Positions 1 through 5,258 of a DNA stretch of 5,258 bases are shown here, in pieces. Within the stretch, counting starts at the first letter, position 1. Each line of letters opens with the position of its first letter. This DNA is from JBOFEH01 sp051650265 (GTDB lineage Bacteria; Bacillota; Clostridia; Lachnospirales; Cellulosilyticaceae). The stretch is taken from NCBI GenBank assembly GCA_051650265.1, contig JBOFIR010000135.1, positions 1-5,258 of the forward strand. The letters are read 5' to 3'. Both the position numbers and the translations under genes were made by a program. The notes beneath the pieces were generated by a model, which saw only the letters and a list, made by a program, of their open reading frames with translations, did no database searches and was not told the DNA's origin.

Positions 1-6
1 AAATAC

Positions 7-35
7 TTGCATTTTACTGAAAAAAGTATTATAAT
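7..35 (+). promoter_or_regulatory. Sigma-A type promoter of the rimP-nusA-infB operon
   Basis: The sequence shows TTGCAT at 7-12 and a perfect TATAAT at 30-35, separated by exactly 17 bp, in AT-rich surroundings. There is no TG extended -10 element. Transcription would start about 6-7 nt after the -10, near A41 or G42, giving an untranslated leader of about 113 nt before rimP. The position directly upstream of the first gene fits a main operon promoter. The start point is inferred, and only six bases upstream of the -35 are visible, so an UP element cannot be judged. Confidence 0.78.
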
Positions 36-61
36 CTTTTAGTATAAATAGATGTTGCGAC

Positions 62-98
62 TAGAAAGAGTGGGTTTTTACCCACTCTTTCTATATGC
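62..98 (+). terminator. Leader hairpin with interrupted U-tract, candidate attenuator
   Basis: Bases 62-75 and 80-93 are perfectly complementary (14 bp) around a TTTT loop at 76-79. The core is GAGTGGGT/ACCCACTC, flanked by AGAAA on the left and TTTCT on the right. Read as an intrinsic terminator with symmetric A and U tracts, the run from 88 is TTTCTATATGC, so the U-tract is short and interrupted. The hairpin lies downstream of the promoter at 7-35, so it would be inside the operon's own leader. In Bacillus subtilis, NusA represses this operon through a NusA-dependent leader terminator, and such terminators typically have poor U-tracts, so the same role is inferred here. It could instead be a 5' stabilising stem or end an upstream transcript. 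Confidence 0.6.
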
Positions 99-154
99 TT
101 AGATGAATAGTTATGATAGATTAAGCAAAACTATTTGTATGAGAGGATGATACG

Positions 155-619
155 ATGAACAAAAAACAGATAGTAGACAAAGTTACAGAGTACTTACAAC
201 CAATTACAGATGAATTCATGTATGAAATAGTAGATGTGGAATTCGTTAAGGAAGGGCCAACGTACTATTTAAGAATTTACATTGATAAAGAAGGTGGCAT
301 TACAATTGATGATTGTCAGAAGACAAGTCGTGCCATTGAAGTGGTTCTAGATGAAAAAGATCCGATTGAATTACCATATATGTTAGAGGTAAGTTCACCA
401 GGGCTAGACCGTATCTTGAAAAAAGATAAAGATTTTGAACGTTTTAATGGGAGCGTTGTAGATGTAAAACTCTACAAAGCAGTAGATAAACAAAAACATT
501 TCCAGGGTGAATTAGTTTCTAAAACAGATGCAGAACTTACAATCAAAGATGATTTAGGTGAAGCAATTGTATTTGACATGGAAAACGTAGCGATGGTGAG
601 ACTCGCTATTTTATTTTAA
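155..619 (+). CDS. rimP: Ribosome maturation factor RimP
   Basis: RimP is a cytoplasmic assembly factor that binds the 30S subunit and helps its maturation, notably around S12 and the central pseudoknot. The 154-residue product has the usual family length. The N-terminal alpha/beta domain spans about residues 1-83 and carries the signatures GITIDDC (48-54) and LEVSSPGLDR (77-86), the most recognisable RimP motif. A C-terminal SH3-like beta domain follows at about 87-154 and ends in VRLAILF. The ATG at 155 is supported by GAGAGG at 141-146 with 8 nt spacing, and no better upstream start is visible. It is the first gene of the operon, behind a promoter and a structured leader. Its last codons double as a terminator-like hairpin and U-tract before nusA. 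In B. subtilis the same gene is called ylxS. Confidence 0.96.
   Translation: MNKKQIVDKVTEYLQPITDEFMYEIVDVEFVKEGPTYYLRIYIDKEGGITIDDCQKTSRAIEVVLDEKDPIELPYMLEVSSPGLDRILKKDKDFERFNGSVVDVKLYKAVDKQKHFQGELVSKTDAELTIKDDLGEAIVFDMENVAMVRLAILF
587..619 (+). terminator. Terminator-like hairpin overlapping the 3' end of rimP
   Basis: TAGCGA at 588-593 pairs perfectly with TCGCTA at 603-608 around a 9-nt loop, and a G-U pair at 587/609 can extend it. TTTTATTTT follows immediately at 609-617, running into the rimP stop TAA. The stem is weak (6 bp, three G-C) but the U-rich tract is clear, so the element resembles a weak or factor-assisted intrinsic terminator located 29 nt before nusA. The same bases encode the conserved C-terminus of RimP, so the pattern may partly be a coding coincidence. 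Partial termination here, uncoupling rimP from nusA, is inference. Confidence 0.4.
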
Positions 620-648
620 CTGAAGGGAACTATTAGAGGAGGATTAAG

Positions 649-1803
649 ATGAATCAAGAATTTATCACGGCAATTGACCAAATTGCGCAATCGAAAGGGA
701 TTAATAGGGAGAAGCTATTTGATGCAATTAAGCAATCAATTGAAGCTGCCTGTAAGAAGCATTTTGGAACAAGCCAAGCTGCAAAAGCAAATATTCGTGT
801 GGATATTAACCAAGAAACAGGGGATGTCAAAGTTCTTGCAGTTAAGACTGTTGTAGAAGATGATGATGTAATGGTTCCAGTTGCAGAAGTTGGAATCTCA
901 GAAGCAAAAAAAATAACACCACTTGCAGAAGTTGGAGATATTGTAGATGTAGAGATTACACCAAGAAACTTCGGTCGTATCGCTGCACAAAATGCAAAGC
1001 AAGTTGTTATCCAAAAGATTAAAGAAGCTGAAAGACAAATGGTATATGAAGAGTATATCGTCAAACTTAATGATATTGTTAAGGGGCGTGTACTTCGTAA
1101 AGAAAAAAATGGCTTTATCGTACAACTTGAGCATACTGAAGGATCATTACCAACAACAGAAGCAATGGTTGGAGAAAACTTTGACCACCAAATGAATGAT
1201 GAGCATGGATATCAAAGAGCATTCTACGTTGTAACTGTTAAAGATCTCAACAAAAATGAGATGAAACTTGATGGTAAAGGGAATAAGGGAGGCGCGCAAG
1301 TTATCGTTTCTCGTACACACCCAGATCTTGTAAAACGTCTTTTTGAGCATGAGGTTGTAGAAATTAAAGATGGTACTGTAGAAATCAAGAGTATCGCAAG
1401 AGAAGCAGGTTCACGTACTAAGATTGCAGTTCATTCAAAAGACCCGGCAGTTGATCCAGTAGGTTCATGCGTTGGTGAAAAAGGAAAACGTATCAATCTG
1501 ATTGTAAATGAATTAAATGGTGAGAAGATCGACGTAGTACGTTGGAGTGAAGATCCAAAAGAGTTCATTGAAGCAGCATTAAGTCCAGCAAAAGTACTTG
1601 ACGTAATCTTAGAAGAAGTTCAAACTGAAAAGGGAACTGAGAGAAATGCTAAAGTAATCGTTCCAGATAACATTTTAACATTAGCAATTGGTAAAGGCGG
1701 ACAAAATGTACGTCTTGCTGCAAAGTTAACAGGCTGGAAAATTGACATCAAAAGCGAAGCTGCAGTAGAAAAAGTAGAAGAAATTGTAGAAGCTGGAGAG
1801 TAA
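649..1803 (+). CDS. nusA: Transcription termination/antitermination factor NusA
   Basis: NusA binds RNA polymerase near the RNA exit channel and nascent RNA, and controls pausing, intrinsic termination and rRNA antitermination. The 384-residue protein has the polymerase-binding N-terminal domain (about 1-130), an S1 domain (about 138-222), KH1 (about 227-300, with GSRTKIAV at 254-261 and the GEKG loop at 276-279) and KH2 (about 303-370, with GKGG at 348-351 followed by QNVRLAAKLTGWKIDIKS). It lacks the C-terminal acidic repeats of proteobacterial NusA, which is normal in Firmicutes. AGAGGAGG at 635-642, 6 nt before the ATG, fixes the start. The second half of S1 (about residues 176-217) is roughly 18 residues longer than B. 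subtilis NusA as I recall it, and KH2 has about six extra residues near 322-333. Both extensions are in frame and the flanking motifs are intact. Confidence 0.97.
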   Translation: MNQEFITAIDQIAQSKGINREKLFDAIKQSIEAACKKHFGTSQAAKANIRVDINQETGDVKVLAVKTVVEDDDVMVPVAEVGISEAKKITPLAEVGDIVDVEITPRNFGRIAAQNAKQVVIQKIKEAERQMVYEEYIVKLNDIVKGRVLRKEKNGFIVQLEHTEGSLPTTEAMVGENFDHQMNDEHGYQRAFYVVTVKDLNKNEMKLDGKGNKGGAQVIVSRTHPDLVKRLFEHEVVEIKDGTVEIKSIAREAGSRTKIAVHSKDPAVDPVGSCVGEKGKRINLIVNELNGEKIDVVRWSEDPKEFIEAALSPAKVLDVILEEVQTEKGTERNAKVIVPDNILTLAIGKGGQNVRLAAKLTGWKIDIKSEAAVEKVEEIVEAGE

Positions 1804-1808
1804 GGCCT

Positions 1809-2078
1809 ATGAAGCAACGTAAATTGCCACTACGCAAATGTACAGGTTGCGGTGAAATGAAAGATAAGAGAGAGATGATCCGAGTGGTCAAAAATAGCGA
1901 AGATCAGTTCTCACTTGATTTTACAGGTAAGAAACCAGGAAGAGGTGCTTATATCTGTAAAGATATAGAGTGTCTTAATAAGGCGGAAAAGAGCAAAGGA
2001 CTCGAGCGTTCTTATAAAATGGCAGTATCAAAAGAAATCTATGACACATTAAGAAGTGAGTTTGAGAGCAATGAATAA
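1809..2078 (+). CDS. rnpM: YlxR/RnpM family RNA-binding protein (RNase P modulator)
   Basis: This is a small basic protein of 89 residues in the YlxR family (DUF448). In B. subtilis the family member, renamed RnpM, binds RNase P RNA and lowers RNase P activity in vitro; the same role here is inferred from family and position. Visible signatures are RKCTGCGEMKDKREMIRVV (9-27) and GRGAYIC (44-50). It has four cysteines, C11, C14, C50 and C55, arranged as C-x2-C and C-x4-C, which could bind a metal; as I recall it, B. subtilis YlxR lacks a full set. The ATG lies 5 nt after the nusA stop, and the likely ribosome binding site GGAGAG (1795-1800) is inside the end of nusA, so translation is probably coupled. 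The end overlaps ylxQ. Confidence 0.93.
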   Translation: MKQRKLPLRKCTGCGEMKDKREMIRVVKNSEDQFSLDFTGKKPGRGAYICKDIECLNKAEKSKGLERSYKMAVSKEIYDTLRSEFESNE

Positions 2079-2382
2079 TCAAAGAATTTATCAACTACTG
2101 GGTCTATGTCAAAAAGCACGCAAACTTGTTTCCGGTGAATTTAGCGTCAAACAAGCCGTTCTAAGTGAAGAGACACATTTGGTCATCGTATCAACAGATG
2201 CATCTGACAACACCAAAAAATTCTTTCATGATAAGTGTTCCTATAGAAAGATCCCACAAGTATTGTGGGGAACTAGAGAGGCTATGGGCCAGATTCTAGG
2301 AAAAGAGGAACGTGTCGTAGTAGGTATTTTAGATGAAAAGCTGGCACAGAAGATGCTGACAATGATCCAAAACGGTGAATAA
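2071..2382 (+). CDS. ylxQ: YlxQ, L7Ae/L30e-family K-turn RNA-binding protein
   Basis: The product is a 103-residue single-domain protein of the ribosomal L7Ae/L30e fold, a family that binds kink-turn RNA. Signatures are LLGLCQKARKLVSGE (9-23), LVIVSTDASDNTKK (37-50), where the family usually has a DAS-NT segment, and LGKEERVVVGILD (76-88). Its RNA target is not known from this sequence. I chose the ATG at 2071, which overlaps ylxR by 8 nt, because MNNQRIYQLLGL aligns with the family N-terminus and length (about 100 residues). The in-frame GTG at 2056 would add five residues with no ribosome binding site. No good Shine-Dalgarno precedes 2071 either: GTGAG at 2056-2060 is 10 nt away. Translation therefore probably relies on coupling to ylxR. 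A perfect 7-bp inverted repeat sits inside the gene at 2253-2269. Confidence 0.9.
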   Translation: MNNQRIYQLLGLCQKARKLVSGEFSVKQAVLSEETHLVIVSTDASDNTKKFFHDKCSYRKIPQVLWGTREAMGQILGKEERVVVGILDEKLAQKMLTMIQNGE

Positions 2383-2400
2383 TACGGCTTCATATTAAAT

Positions 2401-2406
2401 GGAGGT
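2401..2406 (+). promoter_or_regulatory. Strong ribosome binding site of infB
   Basis: GGAGGT lies 6 nt before the ATG at 2413 and is close to the perfect anti-16S complement. It fixes the start of full-length IF2. It is the strongest Shine-Dalgarno in the window together with nusA's, in contrast to the weak sites of ylxQ and nrnA, which suggests that nusA and infB are made in greater amounts from the shared transcript. Confidence 0.85.
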
Positions 2407-2412
2407 GGATTC

Positions 2413-4584
2413 ATGTCAAAAGTAAGAGTATATGAGATTGCAAAACAGCTGGATATCAGTACAAAAGAGATTATGAATAAATTAGAGGAGTATGGTTTTA
2501 CAGTACGTAACCACATGAGCTCCTTGCAAGATGAAGAAGTCAAACTCATCGTTGATTTTTATAATGCAGATCAACAAAAACAAAGTCAAGACATCCCAGA
2601 AGAGGCAACTACAGACACTTACGAGAAACTTGAAGACACCTTAGAAGATTCCGAAGAGGAAAAGCCGACAAAACTTAAAAAAGATTTTGAGCATAACAAG
2701 CAAGAACATAACATCACGAGTCAAAACAAAAAGAAAAATAAAAACAAAAAGTCTAAGAAGAAATATCATGGACTAGAAAAGGCAGGTCATATGGCACAAA
2801 ATAATTTTGATCAAAACAACCAAGACGATGAACTGAAAGTAATTTACGTAGGTTCAACAATTACAGTAAAAGAATTAGCTGATAAAATGGATAAGAGTGC
2901 AACTGAACTCATCAAAGCACTTATGAAAAAAGGAAAGCTTGCAGCGATTAATCAAGAAATTGATTTTGATACAGCAGCAGCTTTAGCAGAAGAATTTGAA
3001 ATCATAGTTGAAGTTGAAGAAGAAAGAGACTTACTCGAAGAAATCTTTGGCGAAACTGAAGATGATGAGAAAGACTTAGTAGAAAGACCACCAGTTGTTG
3101 TCGTAATGGGTCACGTTGACCACGGTAAGACATCATTACTTGATGCAATCCGTTCAACAACAGTAACTGCAAAAGAAGCAGGTGGAATCACTCAGCACAT
3201 TGGTGCATCAACAGTGACACTTAATGGCAAAAAGATTACTTTCCTTGATACACCAGGGCATGAGGCATTCACTGCAATGCGTCTACGTGGTGCACAAGTA
3301 ACAGATATTGCAATCTTAGTTGTAGCTGCAGATGATGGTGTTATGCCACAAACAATCGAAGCGATCAACCATGCAAAAGCAGCCAATGTACAAATCATTG
3401 TTGCAATGAACAAGATGGATAAGCCAGGTGCAAATCCTGATCGTGTAAAACAAGAATTATCAGAGCAAGGACTTCTTGTAGAAGACTGGGGCGGTGACAT
3501 CATCTGTGTACCAGTGTCAGCGCTTAAGAGAGAAGGACTTGATACATTATTAGAAATGATCCTTCTTGTATCAGAAGTAAATGATTATAGAGCAAACCCA
3601 AATCGTAAAGCAAGAGGAACAATTGTCGAAGCTGAGCTTGACAAAGGTCGTGGACCAGTTGCAACAGTACTTGTACAAAGTGGTACACTCAATGTAGGAG
3701 ATCCGATTGTAGCAGGCTCTGCATATGGTAGAATTCGTGCGATGGTAGATGACAAGGGTCGTCAAGTGAAAAAAGCAGGTCCATCTACACCAGTTGAGAT
3801 CTTAGGTTTATCTGAAGTGCCAACAGGTGGAGACATGTTCTATATTGCCAACAGTGACAAACAAGCAAGACAACTTGCCGAGAAAGTTAAGGCACAAGGT
3901 AGAGAGCAACTTATTGTTCAAACACCACAAAAAGTATGTCTTGATGACTTATACACTCAAATTCAAGAAGGTAAAGTAAAAGACCTTAACATTATCGTAA
4001 AAGCAGACGTACAAGGTTCTGTTGAAGCGGTTAAACAAAGTCTTGAAAGATTAACAACAGAAGAAGTACGTATTCGTATTATCCACGGTGCTGTAGGCGC
4101 AATTACTGAAACAGATATCTCACTTGCATCGGCTTCAGGTGCGATTATCATTGGTTTCAATGTACGCCCTGAGACAACAGCTAAAGTGATTGCTGATAGA
4201 GAGCAAGTAGATGTTCGCCTTTATAGAATTATCTACAATGCGATTGAAGATATCCAAGCAGCGATGAAGGGTATGCTTGACCCTGAGTTTAGAGAAAAAG
4301 TTACAGGTCACGCAATCATTAGACAAACATTCAGAGTATCTGGTGTAGGTACAATTGGTGGAGCGTACGTAACAGATGGTAAATTATTACGTAACTCGGG
4401 TGTACGTGTTGTACGTGATGGAATCGTTGTATACGAAGGACATTTATCTTCATTAAAACGTTTCAAAGATGATGCAAAAGAAGTTAATACAAACTACGAA
4501 TGTGGTGTTTCTTTCGAGAAATTCAATGACATCAAAGAGAATGACATAGTAGAAGGATTCATTATGGAAGAGATTCCAAGATAG
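2413..4584 (+). CDS. infB: Translation initiation factor IF-2
   Basis: IF2 is the GTPase that places fMet-tRNA on the 30S subunit and promotes 50S joining. The 723-residue product starts with an IF2_N module (about 3-50, VRVYEIAKQLDISTKEI). A charged linker rich in Lys, Asn and Glu (about 55-140) includes a Lys/Asn tract at 106-117, and a second IF2_N module follows (about 148-198). The G domain has G1 GHVDHGKT (233-240), G2 GGITQHIG (257-264), G3 DTPGH (279-283), G4 NKMD (333-336) and G5 SAL (369-371), all intact. Domain II is about 398-480, domain III about 505-610, and the fMet-tRNA-binding C-terminal domain about 620-723, with YECG at 695-698. The linker is short and charged rather than Pro/Gly-rich. 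It is followed 13 nt later by rbfA. An internal start at 2791 could give a shorter isoform. Confidence 0.98.
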   Translation: MSKVRVYEIAKQLDISTKEIMNKLEEYGFTVRNHMSSLQDEEVKLIVDFYNADQQKQSQDIPEEATTDTYEKLEDTLEDSEEEKPTKLKKDFEHNKQEHNITSQNKKKNKNKKSKKKYHGLEKAGHMAQNNFDQNNQDDELKVIYVGSTITVKELADKMDKSATELIKALMKKGKLAAINQEIDFDTAAALAEEFEIIVEVEEERDLLEEIFGETEDDEKDLVERPPVVVVMGHVDHGKTSLLDAIRSTTVTAKEAGGITQHIGASTVTLNGKKITFLDTPGHEAFTAMRLRGAQVTDIAILVVAADDGVMPQTIEAINHAKAANVQIIVAMNKMDKPGANPDRVKQELSEQGLLVEDWGGDIICVPVSALKREGLDTLLEMILLVSEVNDYRANPNRKARGTIVEAELDKGRGPVATVLVQSGTLNVGDPIVAGSAYGRIRAMVDDKGRQVKKAGPSTPVEILGLSEVPTGGDMFYIANSDKQARQLAEKVKAQGREQLIVQTPQKVCLDDLYTQIQEGKVKDLNIIVKADVQGSVEAVKQSLERLTTEEVRIRIIHGAVGAITETDISLASASGAIIIGFNVRPETTAKVIADREQVDVRLYRIIYNAIEDIQAAMKGMLDPEFREKVTGHAIIRQTFRVSGVGTIGGAYVTDGKLLRNSGVRVVRDGIVVYEGHLSSLKRFKDDAKEVNTNYECGVSFEKFNDIKENDIVEGFIMEEIPR
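2777..2793 (+). promoter_or_regulatory. Possible internal translation start in infB (short IF2 form)
   Basis: The in-frame ATG at 2791 (Met127) is preceded by AAAAGG at 2777-2782 (8 nt spacing) and AGG at 2784-2786 (4 nt spacing). It lies right after the disordered Lys-rich linker and before the second IF2_N module. Initiation here would give a 597-residue IF2 that keeps the second IF2_N module and the whole GTPase core. E. coli and B. subtilis are known to make shorter IF2 forms from internal starts. Use of this site is inference, and the Shine-Dalgarno match is only moderate. Confidence 0.3.
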
Positions 4585-4597
4585 GAAGTGGCAAGAG

Positions 4598-4954
4598 ATG
4601 GCTAGTCAAAGACTTATACGTATCAACGAAGCAATTAAAAAAGAACTATCAGAGCTTATTCGCTATGAGATCAAAGATCCTAGAGTAAGTGGGGCATTAG
4701 TAAGTGTAATCGATGTAGAAACTACAAATGACTTAAAACATGCAAAAGTATTCATCAGTGTATTAGAAGACAGTAAAAAAGAAGATGTGCTTAAGGGATT
4801 AAGTGCTGCAAGTGGATTTATCCGTAAGGAAGTTGCACGCCGCGTTAATCTTCGTTGCACACCAGAATTTATCTTTAGATTAGATGAATCAATTGAGCGT
4901 GGTATGCAGATGTCTCAAATGATTAATAATGTCATGAAAGATAGTGAGAAGTAA
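4598..4954 (+). CDS. rbfA: 30S ribosome-binding factor RbfA
   Basis: RbfA is a small KH-fold protein that binds the immature 30S subunit near helices 1, 44 and 45 and supports 16S rRNA 5' end maturation and cold adaptation. The 118-residue length is typical. Signatures are RLIRINEAIKKELSELI (5-21), the IKDPRVSG segment (25-32), LKHAKVFISVL (46-56) and AASGFIRKEVARR (70-82), which carries the A-x-G helix kink (A71-x-G73) that replaces the GxxG loop of ordinary KH domains. The end, ESIERGMQMSQMINNV (97-112), is also typical. The ATG is supported by GGAAG at 4584-4588, which begins on the last base of the infB stop codon, so translation is likely coupled to infB. It pairs functionally with RimP at the other end of the operon. 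Confidence 0.96.
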   Translation: MASQRLIRINEAIKKELSELIRYEIKDPRVSGALVSVIDVETTNDLKHAKVFISVLEDSKKEDVLKGLSAASGFIRKEVARRVNLRCTPEFIFRLDESIERGMQMSQMINNVMKDSEK

Positions 4955-5258
4955 ATGAATTTGGAGCAAATCATTGGGGTTTTAGAAAAAGCCACACATG
5001 TGTTAGTTGCTGCCCATGTTAGTCCTGATGGCGATGCCATCGGGGCTATGGCGGGTATGGGCCATATTTTAGAAGCACTTGGTAAATCCTATACAATCTT
5101 GATGGATGAAGTACATCCAAAGATGCACTACATCACAGATCATGTCAATGTAGCAAGTGCCTATGAAGGCAATTATGATGTGTTTGTAAGCGTGGATTGC
5201 GGGGATGTACGTAGGTTAGGAACGTATGCACCTTATCTGGAGAAATCACCCGTTACAG
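4955..5258 (+). CDS. nrnA: NrnA-type DHH phosphoesterase (nanoRNase/pAp phosphatase), 5' part
   Basis: Members of this family are Mn-dependent DHH/DHHA1 enzymes that degrade 2-5-nt RNAs (and in some members pGpG or pApA) and dephosphorylate pAp to AMP. Only 101 complete codons are in the window; the frame stays open to the last base, and the full protein would be about 310-330 residues. Visible parts are motif I, HVSPDGDAIGA (21-31), with presumed metal ligands H21, D25 and D27, and motif II, SVDCGD (79-84), with D81. The DHH triad and the DHHA1 domain lie beyond the window. The ATG directly follows the rbfA stop with no gap. Only GTGAG (4944-4948) serves as a Shine-Dalgarno, which suggests coupling. 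Codons such as GCC, GGC and GGG look more frequent than in infB, consistent with lower expression. The pAp versus nanoRNA preference cannot be told here. Confidence 0.9.
   Translation, partial: MNLEQIIGVLEKATHVLVAAHVSPDGDAIGAMAGMGHILEALGKSYTILMDEVHPKMHYITDHVNVASAYEGNYDVFVSVDCGDVRRLGTYAPYLEKSPVT

Noticed and set aside
89..117. Second promoter with TATGAT at 112-117
   Set aside because: The hexamer 17 bp upstream (TTCTAT at 89-94) is a poor -35 and overlaps the hairpin arm; the promoter at 7-35 is far better.
906..913. Run of eight A in nusA as a programmed frameshift site
   Set aside because: The zero frame continues through the whole conserved NusA, no stimulatory structure was seen just downstream, and the shifted product would have no known role.
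2056..2070. GTG at 2056 as the start of ylxQ, adding five residues
   Set aside because: No Shine-Dalgarno is present and the family N-terminus and length match the ATG at 2071.
2707..2766. A-rich stretch in infB as an intergenic region, recombination scar or low-complexity repeat
   Set aside because: It encodes the Lys/Asn-rich flexible linker normal between IF2 N-terminal modules, and the frame is intact on both sides.
3192..3503. Reverse-strand open frame of 103 codons inside infB
   Set aside because: It lies antisense to the conserved GTPase domain, its translation shows no recognisable domain, and it is explained by codon bias of infB. Other antisense frames in nusA, ylxQ, infB and rbfA were rejected for the same reason.
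1..5258. Search for an undescribed defence, mobile or biosynthetic system
   Set aside because: Every gene belongs to a known conserved housekeeping operon in its usual order. No inverted or direct repeats of insertion elements, no CRISPR-like periodic repeats and no tRNA-like folds were seen by eye.

Overview
This window carries the conserved translation and transcription-factor operon of a low-GC Gram-positive bacterium. All genes lie on the + strand in the order rimP, nusA, ylxR (rnpM), ylxQ, infB, rbfA and the 5' part of nrnA. The order, the AT-rich composition, the YlxR/YlxQ pair between nusA and infB, the short NusA without C-terminal acidic repeats, and the C-terminal sequence style of IF2 (SLKRFKDDAKEV, then YECG) point to Firmicutes. 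Class Clostridia is most likely, perhaps near Lachnospirales; that finer placement is an impression, not a demonstrated assignment.

Region by region: bases 1-154 are non-coding and hold a near-consensus sigma-A promoter (TTGCAT, 17 bp, TATAAT) and a leader of about 113 nt. The leader contains a perfect 14-bp hairpin (62-93) with only an interrupted U-tract after it, then weaker AT-rich pairings just before the rimP ribosome binding site. rimP ends in a second terminator-like element, a weak 6-bp stem followed by TTTTATTTT that overlaps the rimP stop codon, 29 nt before nusA. From nusA onward the genes are tightly packed: 5 nt between nusA and ylxR, an 8-nt overlap of ylxR and ylxQ, 30 nt before infB, 13 nt before rbfA, and no gap before nrnA, which runs off the end of the window. 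No gap after the leader exceeds 30 nt.

The products act together in making and using ribosomes. RimP and RbfA mature the 30S subunit, IF2 drives initiator-tRNA and subunit joining, NusA controls transcript elongation, pausing and termination, YlxR/RnpM and YlxQ are small RNA-binding proteins linked to RNase P and K-turn RNA, and NrnA recycles very short RNAs and pAp.

I see no mobile element, CRISPR array, tRNA, rRNA or foreign gene cassette, and no novel multi-gene system. The best leads are regulatory: two terminator-like elements placed where NusA could control its own operon, a 16-codon ORF spanning the first hairpin, and apparent insertions in the S1 and KH2 domains of NusA. Family comparisons were made from memory, without alignment.
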